Shown in pieces: positions 43,274 through 56,190 of a stretch of 64,000 bases of DNA. Within the stretch, counting starts at the first letter, position 1; the number at the start of each line of letters is the position of its first letter. The notes beneath the pieces are model-generated. The model searched no databases and was not told the DNA's origin. It saw nothing but the letters and a program-made list of their open reading frames with translations. The position numbers were made by a program, and so were the translations under genes. Origin of the DNA: Ligustrum vulgare (lineage: Eukaryota > Streptophyta > Magnoliopsida > Lamiales > Oleaceae); contig OY743188.1 of NCBI GenBank assembly GCA_963555705.1, positions 27,983,383-28,047,382 on the forward strand, read 5' to 3'.

Positions 43274-45257
43274 TGTAGCGGCCGGGAATTTTCATTTCTT
43301 TTTAAATAAAATGTTTTAAAACTTTAAATGCGCGTCGCTACGACTTTTCCAATTTAATTTAAAGGAATGTTCGTCTAGCTAAATTATGAATGAAATTAAA
43401 TTTATTTTCATCATAATTAAATTTCCGAATTTTATTTTAAAATATATTCCAATGTCACAATTTTTTAAAATCCTAATTCAAATTTTAATGATTTTAAATC
43501 CAAAATTTCAAACTCCAACCCTACATGGAATAATTCTGAATTTCCCAAAAAATCAATTTTCCCCACATGTTAATTCCATTTCCACTCCCTAATCCTCTCC
43601 CTATTTTCCCTAATAACAATGGCTAATTTACTGCAATTCATCGTCAATCAAGAGATTTCTATGCATCTGTCCAAATCTGCATCCCCTCAAATCATAAACC
43701 TAACATAATTTGCCACACATTCCATAAACCACAAAATTCTGCCTCAATCTACCAAAATTAATCAAGCAACCTAAGTTTATTTTTCCAATCCCTCACACAA
43801 CCGAGAAACCACACAATTCTGGGTAAGCTCTCGACCTTCTCAACTGCTGCACACAGATTCCACAAGTTCAAATCATCACCCTGGCACCACTGCACGAAAT
43901 CAACCACCAACCGAACCAAAATACATCCAAACCGCCACCACCAACTCCACGGCCAAGACCAACCACAGCAACATCCACTGCACAACCCATTATCATCATC
44001 ACCACCATCGGACCACCAAGCACAACCACACACAGCCAACCACCAAGAAATCACCACCCCAGTACACATCATTTTTCCCCAAAATCAAACCCAAAACCCA
44101 AGATTTAAACGATACTATAACTTACCTCCGCCTCACCGGAGTTTCCTTCGCCGAACAGCTACAAAACCGAGCCCCATAGCCTCGGTTAACTCCAGTGGCG
44201 GACCCGCGCCAGTGGCGGACCCCTCCCCTCCTTACCATCGCCTCTCTCATGACTCTGCTCTCTCTCTCTCAAAATCTGAATTGAGAGAGAGAAATAAGGA
44301 TTTTTGTTATTTTATATTAAGTTTCAGATTTTACCTTTCTGCCCCAAGTTTCAAAATATATGAATTTCAGTCCTCTTGTTTTAAATGATTTCAATTTAGT
44401 TTCAAATGTTTTTATAATTTACAAATCAGCCCTTATTTTCGTAAAATACTATTTCAACACCAAAACTTTTGAAATTCAGTTTCTCAAAATTTCTATCTAG
44501 CCCTCAACTTTATTTAGTTGTCACGTTTAAATCTTTAAATCTCTAAAATACTAATTTAATTAATTTACTTTTGGCTAGACGAAGCAGTTGGTGAATCGAG
44601 AAGTTGACGTACTATTCCCGCTGCAATTTTTGAGAACTCGTAACGTTAAAGGTAGACTCACCCCTACTAATTGATTTAGATTATAATTGCATGTGATTAT
44701 GTGGATTTGTGTGATTTTGTATGCTTAATTGCATGAGAAAAGAAAAGAATATCTCGTATGAGATAAATTTGAGAATTTATGTTATGCACGTCATAAATTA
44801 TCTGCTAGCATGATGACAAGAAAAGAATGCGTTCGTTTGCACTCATTTTATGATGCTTATCGATAAGAAAAGAACATCACTACATTATTTGCATGATTAT
44901 TTGTCCAATTATCTTATAAACTAATTATTGGAGTTGAGTCTACTGAGTATTTCAATTTGAAATGCTCACCCCGTGGTTTTAACAATTTTTGCAGATTTCG
45001 GTGACGGTGGCGAGTGATGGGCAATGACGACAAATATAAACTTGATATATTTTTTGAAAGTCGTGAATTTCGAAACAATCATTTTAATTTATCAAGAATT
45101 CTCATTTTTATTAAGTTTGTAAGAATTATTTTATTATCGCTAAACTTTTATCCAATAAATCTGATATTTAATATTTAATCATTTTCCGCAATAAAGTTTA
45201 TTTAAAATTTTTTAGAAAAGTGACGTTTCCGCGTTTCTCGGAACTAGGGGCGTCACA
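43274..45257. mobile_element. Solo LTR, 1984 bp, inside chromovirus gag
   Basis: Ends TGTAGCGGCCGGGAATTTTC and AACTAGGGGCGTCACA, flanked by the perfect 5-bp duplication AAAGG (43269-43273, 45258-45262). No gag/pol inside. C/A-rich tract at about 43840-44080 (CACCACCATCGG-type words). TGTAGCG/GCGTCACA ends are typical of large plant Ty3 LTRs. Orientation is not certain. It landed about 90 codons before the zinc knuckle of the host element. Confidence 0.9.
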
Positions 45258-45556
45258 AAAGGAACAAGGAATCAATTAGGAATGTGTTTGGTATTTGACA
45301 AGTAGAATTTAACATGGAAGTGTTCTTTGAGACATTTTATCTAACACTTGGTATGCAAACTTTAAAAGACATAGAAATTCAAGTGTTTTTTTTTTAAATG
45401 TAACCTCCAACAATCTCAAATGTGATAACAATAACAATACCCAAATCTAAGAATCAAGAAATATTCATGAACCACAATTTCCCCCCCCCCCCTTTTTTTT
45501 TGAACAAAAACAAGAAGAAGAAATGTAAATGATAGATTTACCAATTTTAGAGTCAA
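45258..45556 (-). other. 5' internal region of the chromovirus-like element
   Basis: Between primer site and the solo LTR. Stop-filled, with homopolymer runs (C12, T9 near 45482-45500). The main gag domain expected upstream of the zinc knuckle is missing. Confidence 0.4.
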
Positions 45557-45568
45557 GATCTGATATCA
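45557..45568 (-). promoter_or_regulatory. Primer binding site (tRNA-Met type) of chromovirus-like element
   Basis: The minus strand reads TGATATCAGATC (consensus TGGTATCAGAGC, 10 of 12), a few bases after the LTR end GGAGTTCACA. Confidence 0.55.
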
Positions 45569-45573
45569 AATGA

Positions 45574-47069
45574 TGTGAACTCCTTTGGTGTTTGAAAAAA
45601 AAAATCTCACAACAATTTGAAATCAAACCCAAGAAAGCTAAAATGGTAAAATAAGTGATGAATCTTGACTCAATCTCACCCTAACCAAAATTCTAAGGAA
45701 GCAAACCCTAACCCAATGGAAAGAATAAAGCAAATTCCAAGATTTTGTGAAAATAACAATAACAATACACAAGAATAATATTCTCAAATAAAGAAGATTA
45801 CAAGACAAGAAATGAGATTTACCTCTCACAAAGCTCTCAAAGAGTCTTTACAATCCAAGCTAAGTTAGGGTTTGTGAGAGAAGTGTTATTTATAGTACAA
45901 ATTAGGGAAAAGAAAGAAATTGAAAAATTGCACACAAAAAAAACCCCCGCGTTTTTGAATTCAGCAACTTTTGGTCGACCGAAATCACCCTTAAGTACAC
46001 TTTCGGTTGAACGGGGCTCATCCGAAAGCAACTAAGGCTGCACCCAAAATTCTTTGTAGACTTTCGTTAGACCAGAGTGACTTTCTGTCTACCAAAAGTC
46101 ACTGGACCTCCAAAATGAGCCAATTGACTTCGTTCTTGTTTCCTTCTATTTGGGTTTGATTTCGGAGCTTGTAAATTAGTCTCACCATCGACTCTTGAAC
46201 CTCCTCATGGGCCCCACCAGCAAGGGAATCGAGGGGTGACTTCCTCGGTTCGTGGGTTGACTTTCTTGGTTCTCATCAAATGGTTTGGAAATGAAGAACT
46301 ATTCTTTCAACATTTTTGCCTTGATTTTTCAATTTTGAGTTTATGTTTCAAAGCCTTGGGTATATATAGGATTACTTGGGTGCACAGAGAAGAGAAGGAA
46401 AATGAATTATGGTTGTATAGGATTTGACCTTCCAATTGACGAGGCAATGGCCAAAATTGATTATCCTCAAATTTATTACTAGAAAAATGCAAGCTTGAGG
46501 TGTAAACTATAGATAAGGTGAGTAATACAAGCTAGAAGTGCAACTGTGTTGAAGGTAGAGGACACCTTATGTTTGTTTTCTCCAAAATTCCAGTTTAAGG
46601 GGGCCATGTTTGGGCATAGATTCGAAGTAGAAAATAAGTTCAAAATCTTAATTCCTTAGTACCATTTTTAAGTACTCATGATGAGCTTTCCCATGCAATT
46701 TACCACGCTTAAAATGGTTAATCGAAACAAGTAACTCAAAACTGTTTTTCTTTGCCGTTCCATAAAGTACTAGCATTAAAAATTCATATAAAGCTATCTG
46801 TTAACCAAACTTAAAAATTGATTTCATATTCTCGATATTCACTTAGAGAACTTATCTATGCATATATCACATGCTTTCAACGAAAGTCAGAGGTGAACAA
46901 ATGCGTCACCTGAAGAGAAGTGTTTAAATATGTTTTTCGTAACTTTTCATTTTATTAATATTATCATTTTTCTTTCCTTAAATTTCATAAAATATAAATA
47001 AATTCTAAAAATACTTTTATTACGTAATCATAAGAATTAGGGATGTCATAATTTTTCGGGACATTAACA
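45574..47069 (-). repeat. Probable LTR of the chromovirus-like element
   Basis: On the minus strand it begins TGTTAATGTCCCG and ends GGAGTTCACA, about 1.5 kb, directly followed by a primer site. It contains a TATA box (ACTATAAATAAC, about 45885-45896) and a transcribed-looking leader. GGTCGACCGAAA-type palindromes appear near 45970-46095. No second copy of this LTR is visible in the window. Confidence 0.5.
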
Positions 47070-47130
47070 TCAAACTTTTTCAAAGAATTTCGTCCTCAAA
47101 ATTTGCCAAAGGGAATTCTTTAGGTCGCAT
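47070..47130 (-). other. Internal 3' end of a Ty3 element before the LTR
   Basis: The minus strand reads ATTTTGAGGACGAAATTCTTTG just before the LTR start. This phrase (GAGGACGAAATTC) is a familiar tail of plant chromovirus internal regions. Pol sequence upstream of it is not recognisable. Confidence 0.5.
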
Positions 47131-48005
47131 ATACTTCATTAAAAAAAGAAGAATCCCTTAAGAATTCGAACTATCATTCAAATGAAATGATGGAATATGT
47201 AGATTTAAATTCTAAGATCTTGTTTCTCAAAAAAAATCCACTTCAAAATTCGAAAACAAGATAAATATGTTTAAATATAAACCAGCTTAAGAAATAAGAA
47301 AGTTTTTTTTTTTTTTTTTTAAAAAGAATTGCACTTCATAATTCCATAACAACAATAAGAATTGAACTTAATTGATAAACAAAACTAAAAGTATTTTTCA
47401 TACAATTCGATAATCTAGAAATACGAATTTACATGCACGCACGAATTTAAAAATTGGCTTTCAGAATAATGAAGTGAATCTGTATAATAATCTAATTTTG
47501 TGGGCGTGGTGAGAATACGATTATTTTCACTCACTTTTCAACCACACATTCCCCACAATTATTTTTTCTTTCATTATCAAACAAGTTTTTAATGTAGAAA
47601 TTGAAAATGATCAAAGATTTTCTAGTTTGGTAAACCTATTATAAACAAAGTTATAAATATTTTCTCAAACCATTTTTCGACATGTAAAAGAATTTATTTA
47701 AGGAGTAATTTTTTTTTCCTCGAATTAATTGAGGACGTATTAGGAATTATAAATTATTTGGGAGTTATTGATTTTATTTAAAAGACTTCTAGCGAGAAAG
47801 TGAAGAATTTAGAATGCAAATGTAAGAAAAATATTTTTATTGAAATTAATGATACTGTTGACAAAATGAAAAAATAAAATAGAATATGAAAAAGTAATTG
47901 TGCATTACTCAACTTTAAGGGTAAATATGAAATTGTCAAAAAGTTGTGAGGGTAAAATAGTCCAATTTAATTTTTATAATTATTTTTTATTAGTAAGAGA
48001 ATTAA
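47131..48005. other. AT-rich intergenic, no gene seen
   Basis: May include decayed 3' pol of the Ty3 element whose tail is at 47070-47130, but no protein motif survives. T18 tract near 47308. Confidence 0.4.
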
Positions 48006-48512
48006 GGCTATGTTTGATAGCGAACTGAAATTTGGGTGGAAAGAAAATGAATACTAAGGAATTGGATTTTAGGGAATTTGAAGTTAATGTGATTGATTGG
48101 TTTTAATTTTCTACGTGAAAAAAGTGGAGAGTTTTTCAACTTTTGTTGTTTGATTGACATTATTTTTCATGAAAAATAAAGCAAAATTTAGCTATTTTAA
48201 TATATAAAAAAAATCAATTTCACACATTTGTACTTGATAATAATAATGTTAATTTTTGAAAAAAATAAATCAATTAAAAACAATAAAAAAGAACAAAAAT
48301 GTGACGAAAATGGTAAAAAAATTTCTAAAGAAAATAAAACCTCCCATTCCTCTTAGAAAACAAATACCTTCAAATCAATGAAAATGCCGAATTTTTAAAC
48401 AAGTTGAAAAACAAATTCTATGAAAAATTTAGGCAATCAAATAGCGTAAAAGTTGAAAAATTACATAAAAAAGTGCATTTTTCATGAAAAATAAACGGTT
48501 ATCAAATGAACC
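48006..48512. mobile_element. Putative hAT-like MITE
   Basis: Left end GGCTATGTTTGATAGC and complement of right end AGGTTCATTTGATAACC resemble each other; GTTTGATA-type ends match the other MITE families here. Non-coding, 507 bp. No clear target duplication. Confidence 0.45.
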
Positions 48513-50970
48513 TGGGATTTACCACAAATGTAAAAATTACAAAAACTACCCGAAAGTTGTACTAATTATCATTTGTGGTTTTAATCATTAATATTACCAC
48601 GAAAAGTAGTTTTCTTACCATTCAAAGATATATTATTAACATTTATAAATTGATATATTTATATTTTTAAGGTAAAATGTGTGATTAAAAAGTTGAGGGA
48701 GAAAATGTGTATGGTTAAAAAGTGATTTGATAATTTTATTTATATATTGATTTATAAATTGTAATAATTATGTTAAAGAACATAGATTAATATATAAAAA
48801 TTTACTGTATATTATTCTTTTGAAAATATTGATATTTTAGTGACATTTTTAAGTAATATTGTGACATGTCACACATTCATTGGATGTTCCACCACTTTTT
48901 TTCATCATTCAATGAATGTGTAACATGTTTCAATGTTACTTAAAAAAATGTCTTCCTAGAATTAACGCCACTTAAAAATATCACCAAAAATTATCTCCCT
49001 ATAATTATTGGTAAAATAATAATCCGTGAAGTGGGGGAGCACTAGATTGCCTTTTGTTGGGGGCGAAAGCAACTGAAATATGATATATTTTGACTTAATT
49101 GATTTTGTTTTATATGCATTCATATTTTAATACAACTGGCACACGGTTTGAGCTCGAGGACTACACTATTTGTTGTCAATGTCAAAAAAGATTAGTAGCA
49201 ATATTAATAAAAATTAAATATTGTTAATTCTATCATTTTATTTCTAAACACCAACTTAGCACACCTTGTTTTCTTTGATAGTTTTAGCCTAATTATTCCA
49301 CTTTTAAATGAATCGTGCATGTATCTGAAAACTCGGTGTCTTGATAGTATTTATTGTTTTTTTATTTTAATTTTTTTTGGAGCAAAATGGGAAAAATTCA
49401 TTAATTTTTAAATTTCTTACCATTCCATAAATGTTGGTTGAATAATATTAATTAAAAAAAAATTGTTGACTATTTACTATTTAGACGGTCTCAGTATAAC
49501 ATACTGTTTAAAAAAAATTAAATAAATAAATTATACATCAATAAGAAGAATATGTCTCATGCCAATAAAAATAAATAAATAAAAAATCCAAGGAAATAAT
49601 TAATTTTTCGAGACAATTGAGCAACTTCACTCTTCATGTAGTCTAATTCGAAGTGAAAAAAGGAGGCTGTTGATTAATTTTTTTTACTGAAAATTTGATT
49701 CGGAATTCATTTAAGGACATCTCTAAATCATGAAACCAAATGGTGCAAGTTCAATACCTCAAATATTACACTAAATGAACAATGTTTACTTTGTTTCCTT
49801 ATTTTTTTAATTCTCAACAACTAATTTATTTCAAATTATATTATGATTAAATTATTAAAATATAATTTACTTAACTAACCAAAATATTATATTTATTAAT
49901 AAATTAAAGAACCATTACACTTAATATCACAATTACAAAACATCTAGTCCTCCGATTTAATGAGTTTAATATATTCAGTAGTTATTATTTATTACTTGGT
50001 TAATATTTATATTATAAGTGTAACAAAAATAATAATCAAATTAAAATAAATAAAAATAATGTTAAATAATTAAATAATAAAGTGATATAAAAGTGTTGAT
50101 AACTTAGCGAGGTAATTATAGACCAACTTAAAAAGAAATTTCGTAATAAACAATGTTTAAGTGCTCATCATAAAAATTGAGAAACTTAATTGGACAATAT
50201 TTAATGGTACATTATTATATAGAGAAGCTTGGTTAGGCACCTCTTATTTGGAGTTTTTCATTAAACACACTTCAAAACAATGATCCTTGTCTTGTAAAAC
50301 TACAATATCTATCATCGAGCCGCGTGGGACCATCTCGCTTGAATGAATTTCATTGATTGAAAGGTTCAATCGGGTCAGATCATCATGATACCTAACGTGT
50401 GATCTAGGTTATCATTACTTGCGTCCTCAACAATCATTTCTTCATCCTAACTAATTTATAAATATGATATTGTTGATGTCAAGATGGTACCTTCCTATTC
50501 CTGATTGGTTATATTAAGTGGCGCTATCATTGAGGAACATTCTTCTAGCATTCTCATAATGGTGTTTTCAGACGACAGTGGCTTTGGCCGTTCTAACTCA
50601 CTCAATCCTCTAGTCCGATCTTATCTTATGCTTGGACTTCTTGAATTCAAGCTTCTCCAATTGCTTTGGAGTGATCCATATCCTGTCCGAGATTACCTTC
50701 TAAGATAGGACACCAACAAAAAAGGATATAACCGAAATGAGAATTTATTGTAGTATAAAATGAAGGGCAAAAAGGAAAATAAGAAAAATTCTAAAAATTG
50801 CTCAAAATAAACCGTGTACACCAATTTGGCGCAATTATAAGAAATTGAGTTTGGGGGAGATTTACACACCAATTTGATGTTTTGTATCAAATTGCAAAGC
50901 TTTAAATTGGTGAAAGGGTTGGAGATGCCCTATTCCCCTAGTAATATTGTTGAACCGGTAACACTGTTTA
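48513..50970. other. AT-rich intergenic, no gene seen
   Basis: Includes a partial copy of the common MITE family near 48670-48770 (GTGTGATTAAAAAG, GTGTATGGTTAAAAAGTGA). 48870-48930 holds a short inverted repeat around ACACATTCATTGGATG. 50300-50700 has somewhat higher GC and an open stretch at 50505-50708 without recognisable similarity. Confidence 0.4.
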
Positions 50971-51065
50971 GCCTTTGTTTGGTAATGTTATTTTGTTTAT
51001 AAATTGATTTATTTGGATTTTGAGGTAAAAAGTAGTGGTTGAAAAAATTGATGAAAGAAAATATA

Positions 51066-53306
51066 TCTTTATATATATAAAAGTAGAAGTGATGAGAGAG
51101 AGTCATTTTGGAAGGAAAATTGCATTTAATGACTCTCTCTCCTCACTTCTATATTTATATATAAAAATAAATAAATAAAAGATAAAGATTTTGTGTACTT
51201 CTAGAAAGAAATTTTTAATTGATATTTTTAAGTAACATTGTGACATGATGCACATACATTGGGTGATGAAAAACTAAGCAGTGGGGTAGTTATTTATACC
51301 ATCCAATATATTTTTGGTATGTCACAATGTCAATTAAAAACATCCCTCTAGAATTATTCAAAGATTTTTGTAGGAAAAATTATTATTTATTACATATTTA
51401 TTAAGAATTGTAATAAATGTACTATGTGAAAATGTGTAACAATGAAAATTTGAAAAAATTAGATTAATATATTTGAACATAAATAATGATATCTATATAA
51501 ATGTGTTATGTAGAAAATGAAAAAATTGGATTAATATATTTGAACATAAATAAATATGATATCTATTTAAATGTGTTACATAGGAAATAAAAAAATTGTA
51601 TTAATATATTTGAACATAAATAAATATCATATCTATGTAAATGTGTTCCATTGAAAATGAAAATATTGGATTAATATATATATATATGTAAATAAATAAA
51701 TACATGATATATAAATTTATTTAAGTTTGAAATGAAAATTTTAAATCAATATATTTTAAAAATAAATAAATAAAATTATTGAAATTTTACTTCATAATAT
51801 GTCAATAAATGAGTAGGTTCTTCAATAACCATATTACAAAAATAATTAATTATTTGCTCTCAACCTTTTACCACCAATGATAAATTCATAAAAAATTGTA
51901 TTAATATATTTGAACATAAATAAATATCATATCTATGTAAATGTGTTCCATTGAAAATGAAAATATTGGATTAATATATATATATATGTAAATAAATAAA
52001 TACATGATATATAAATTTATTTAAGTTTGAAATGAAAATTTTAAATCAATATATTTTAAAAATAAATAAATAAAATTATTGAAATTTTACTTCATAATAT
52101 GTCAATAAATGAGTAGGTTCTTCAATAACCATATTACAAAAATAATTAATTATTTGCTCTCAACCTTTTACCACCAATGATAAATTCATAAAAAATTTAA
52201 TCATTTTATCATTTTGACAAAAATTGGTATGTTTAAAAAATAAGGAAAAATAATAAAGTTAATTAAAAATTATAACATATTAAAAGGAAAATAGGTGATA
52301 AGGTGGGCAAATTTTTTGAGAAAAAACGTAAATAAAAGTTAAAAGAAATTTTATATAAAAAATTAATTAAGTGTCAAATTTTGAATGACGCGGTACACTG
52401 AGTGTACATGCAGAATTTTCTATTTTGATTAATTTTTTTAAAAAAGTTTCAAATTCAATAACATGTGTTATGTAGGAAATGAAAAAATCGGATTAATATA
52501 TTTGAATATAAATAAATGTCATATCATTTCTATGTAAATGTGTTACATTGAAAATGAATAACTTGGATTAATATATTTTAAAATAAATAAATATATGATA
52601 TATATAAATTTGTTAAGTTAGAAATGAAAAAAATTTAATTAATATATTTTGAAAATAAATAAATAGAATTATTAAAATTTTACTTTCTATTATGTCAATA
52701 AATGAGTAAGCTCTTCAATACGCATGTTAAAAAAATAATTAATTATTTTCTATCAACTTTTTAACCATACGTATTTTCTTTCTCCAATTTTTAGCAACTA
52801 CTTTTTACCGCAAAATCATAAATAAACAAGTTTATAAACTAAAAATTACCAAACGGAGGCTTTATCATTTCACAATTTTGACAAAAATTGACAAGTTTAA
52901 AAAATAAGGAAAAATAAAATATATTAATTAATATATTGGATTTCAAATAAAATATATGTAAGCAACACATTAAAAAAATATAGTTAATAAAAAATTATAA
53001 CATATTAAAGGAAAATAGGTGATGAGGTGGGCAATTTTTCAGAAAAAAACGTAATTAAAAGTAAAAAAAAAAATTATATAAAAAATTTAAACGAGTGTCA
53101 AATTTTGAATGGCGTGGTATACTTAGTGTACAGGTATCATTTTTTATTTTGAATATTTTTATTTTTTTAAAGTTTAAAATTGAATAACATTTTTTATTGA
53201 AATTATTTTAAATTATATTTTTTATTTGATATAATTGAATCAAGATATTTTCAAACTTATGATTTAAAAATTATATATTCTGTGCATCGCACGGGTAATC
53301 AACTAG
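51066..53306 (+). mobile_element. Non-autonomous Helitron with precise ends
   Basis: 5' TCTTTATATATATAAAAG at 51066; 3' hairpin GTGCATCGCAC (about 53282-53292) and GGGTAATCAACTAG ending at 53306; A before, T after. The ends are confirmed by the MITE it interrupts. An inverted repeat near the start (GTGATGAGAGAGAGTCATT / AATGACTCTCTCTCCTCAC, 51085-51145) forms a long hairpin. A/T-rich interior without genes. It contains a 300-bp perfect duplication and another partial MITE (52740-52862). Confidence 0.9.
51591..52190. repeat. Perfect 300-bp tandem duplication
   Basis: 51591-51890 and 51891-52190 are identical base for base as far as I can compare, for example TCATATCTATGTAAATGTG at 51628 and 51928. 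A diverged third copy of the same sequence lies at about 52490-52750. Confidence 0.9.
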
Positions 53307-53403
53307 TGTGATTAAAGAGTGATGTTGAAAATTGTGTTGATTATAATCAAGAGCCGTCAAACATTAACTTATTAACCAGCTATTTGATTTAGCAAACGGA
53401 TGC

Positions 53404-54329
53404 TTATATGAGTCTTCTCAACAAATTATTGGTTTAAAGATTCTTTTACTTCATAATAAGATATTCTATTTAAAATAAAAAAGAAAAACTTCAGGAAGAC
53501 AAGGACTCTGAACATGGATGATGTATTCCCGTTGATAAACAGGAATATTCTTTTTTTATTCCCCCCGACAAGCCGTTTCCTTAGATTTCTAACGTACCAT
53601 TAGTATTATAATAATATTTTTCTAGGTATTTATAATGTAACCTTTGTAGCATCAAAAATCCATACCACCTTAGTCTATATGTTGACACCATTACATAATA
53701 ATCATAATTATTTACTTCTAGTTTTGGCGGAAGGAAGGAGGCGGTATGAAATATTTTTAAACTTTAGTACTGAAATTATATACAAATTTTAATTGTTTCC
53801 ATATATATGTCTCAATAATTTTTCACTTTGTATGTGAAAATCTTGGCTTCATCACTAGTCGATTTTCATAGTGGGAACGTACACAATTTCTTCTCTACAA
53901 AAAAAAAAAAAAAAGAAATCGGTACGTGATTGTATATAAGACTTTTTACCAAATTTATTTTACTTAAATAGATAATGTAAAATATGGAATGTAGCAAAAA
54001 CGAATGATGCAACACCTGTTTGTATGAAACAATTCCTTTTTTTTTTTTTTTAATTATTATTATTAATGAATCATTTAAAAATTAAAAGAGAGTACACGTT
54101 TGGAGGAAACAGACAGAGGTGACAATATTCAGAAATTTATCCATTTGAAGACAAAACCCCAATCTTTTAAATAATTTGGACCCCATTCCCGACTTATGCA
54201 ATGTATCTAGACCTCTACCTGCATTAATAAAAATACACACACATGCACTGCTCTATTTGTTAAAAAATTTATGTTTAACAATATTTTTTTTATATTTTAT
54301 AGATAAAATATGTGATTAAAAAGTGAAGA
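53404..54329. other. AT-rich intergenic, no gene seen
   Basis: Homopolymer runs (A16 near 53899, T16 near 54035). No coding or element ends recognised. Confidence 0.4.
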
Positions 54330-56042
54330 GAGAAAAAGTGTGTTGTTAAAAAATGATTTGAAATGTGTTGAAAAAAATGTTTGTCAAAGAGAGATTTCCT
54401 CAAAAAAGTTGACTAGAAATTCACATATATATGCCTCCGTTTCGTAACTAGCATCCGTTTGGTAAAAAAATCTTTTTTTTTTATAAACAAAACAATTTCG
54501 CAAACCACTTTTTAACCACACACGTTTTTTATCTCCAATTTTCAAATATTACTTTTTACCTCAAAATCATAAATAAACAAGTTTATAAACCAAACAATGT
54601 TACCAAACGGATAAAATACACAATTTCTCAAACTACTTTTTAATCGCAAACACTTTCTCTCGCTAATTTTCAACCACTAATTAACCTCAAAATCATAAAT
54701 AAATCTGTTTATGAACAAAACAAAAGCCTGGGATCCAATAACCTAACATATTTCTTTAAATAAACATTTTCAATTAAGAGAATTGCCATGGAGGTCCCCC
54801 GTCTTGAGAAAATTTCTTTTTCAAATTGATGGTATCCACCTTGAAAGTGGACCTCAACTTGATACGAACAACACAATAAAATAGATGAAACAAAATGTAA
54901 AGGAAAAACTTGAAGCGCAAAGAATGCTATATATCATAAAAGCTAAATTTACTTCCTCTCGATAAGAAGAGAATGCTAAAGGGCCAATGCACAAATTACT
55001 TCAGCAGATTTCAAGTCAAGAACCGGGTTGCAACCAGCACTATTGAAACTCGGAAAATACGAACAAAGTAGAACAAACGAAGAATAATTATAAGTTTAAG
55101 AGGAAAAGATTTTGTGTGTGTGTGTGTGTGTGGATAATGTCAATGCATAAAATGTAAATCTTGTATTTTGATCCATAAATTCTATTTCTATTTATAGAAT
55201 TTCAACATACCATTTCAACGATAACACAACTTTTCACAAAAGAGTGAAAAAAACTAAATAGAGAAAAAGTGTGTTGTTAAAAAATGATTTGAAATGTGTT
55301 GAAAAAAATGTTTGTCAAAGAGAGATTTCCTCAAAAAAGTTGACTAGAAATTCACATATATATGCCTCTGTTTCGTAACTAGCATCCGTTTGGTAAAAAA
55401 ATCTTTTTTTTTTTTTATAAACAAAACAATTTCGCAAACCACTTTTTAACCACACACGTTTTTTATCTCCAATTTTCAAACATTACTTTTTACCTCAAAA
55501 TCATAAATAAACAAGTTTATAAACCAAACAATGTTACCAAACGGATAAAATACACAATTTCTCAAACTACTTTTTAATCGCAAACACTTTCTCGCGCTAA
55601 TTTTCAACCACTAATCAACCTCAAAATCATAAATAAATCTGTTTATGAACAAAACAAAAGCCTGGGATCCAATAACCTAACATATTTCTTTAAATAAACA
55701 TTTTCAATTAAGAGAATTGCCATGGAGGTCCCCCGTCTTGAGAAAATTTCTTTTTCAAATTGATGGTATCCACCTTGAAAGTGGACCTCAACTTGATACG
55801 AACAACACAATAAAATAGATGAAACAAAATGTAAAGGAAAAACTTGAAGCGCAAAGAATGCTATATATCATAAAAGCTAAATTTACTTCCTCTCGATTAG
55901 AAGAGAATGCTAAAGGGCCAATGCACAAATTACTTCAGCAGATTTCAAGTCAAGAACCGGGTTGCAACCAGCACTATTGAAACTCGGAAAATACGAACAA
56001 AGTAGAACAAACGAAGAATAATTATAAGTTTAAGAGGAAAAG

Positions 56043-56074
<32 letters not shown>

Positions 56075-56190
56075 GATAATGTCAATGCATAAAATGTAAA
56101 TCTTGTATTTTGATCCATAAATTCTATTTCTATTTATAGAATTTCAACATACCATTTCAACGATAACACAACTTTTCACAAAAGAGTGAA
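54330..56190. repeat. 931-bp tandem duplication
   Basis: 54331-55260 and 55262-56190 are nearly identical; differences include CTCCG/CTCTG, CTAATTA/CTAATCA and GATAAGAAG/GATTAGAAG. The (GT)n tract grows from about 9 to about 15 units (55114-55132, 56046-56075). Each copy contains two copies of the GCATCCGTTTGGTAA MITE family (54446-54612 and following). Non-coding. Confidence 0.9.
54446..54612. mobile_element. MITE, same family as RIBA3 intron copy
   Basis: GCATCCGTTTGGTAAAAAA ... ACCAAACAATGTTACCAAACGGAT. Core ACCTCAAAATCATAAATAAA is shared with 12733-12902. Repeated at 55382-55546 by the tandem duplication; a third, partial copy follows at 54612-54735 and 55546-55668. Confidence 0.7.

Larger units (their letters stand above)
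50971..53403. mobile_element. MITE split by a Helitron
   Basis: Left half 50971-51065 (GCCTTTGTTTGGTAATG...GAAAGAAAATA) and right half 53307-53403 (TGTGATTAAAGAGTGATG...AGCAAACGGATGC) together equal one copy of the MITE family found in RIBA3 intron 5 and at 54446 and 55380. The intervening 2241 bp is a Helitron. Confidence 0.8.

Noticed and set aside
43758..44072. Trp/Asp-rich minus-strand frame
   Set aside because: C/A-rich tract in a solo LTR read backwards; no domain resemblance.
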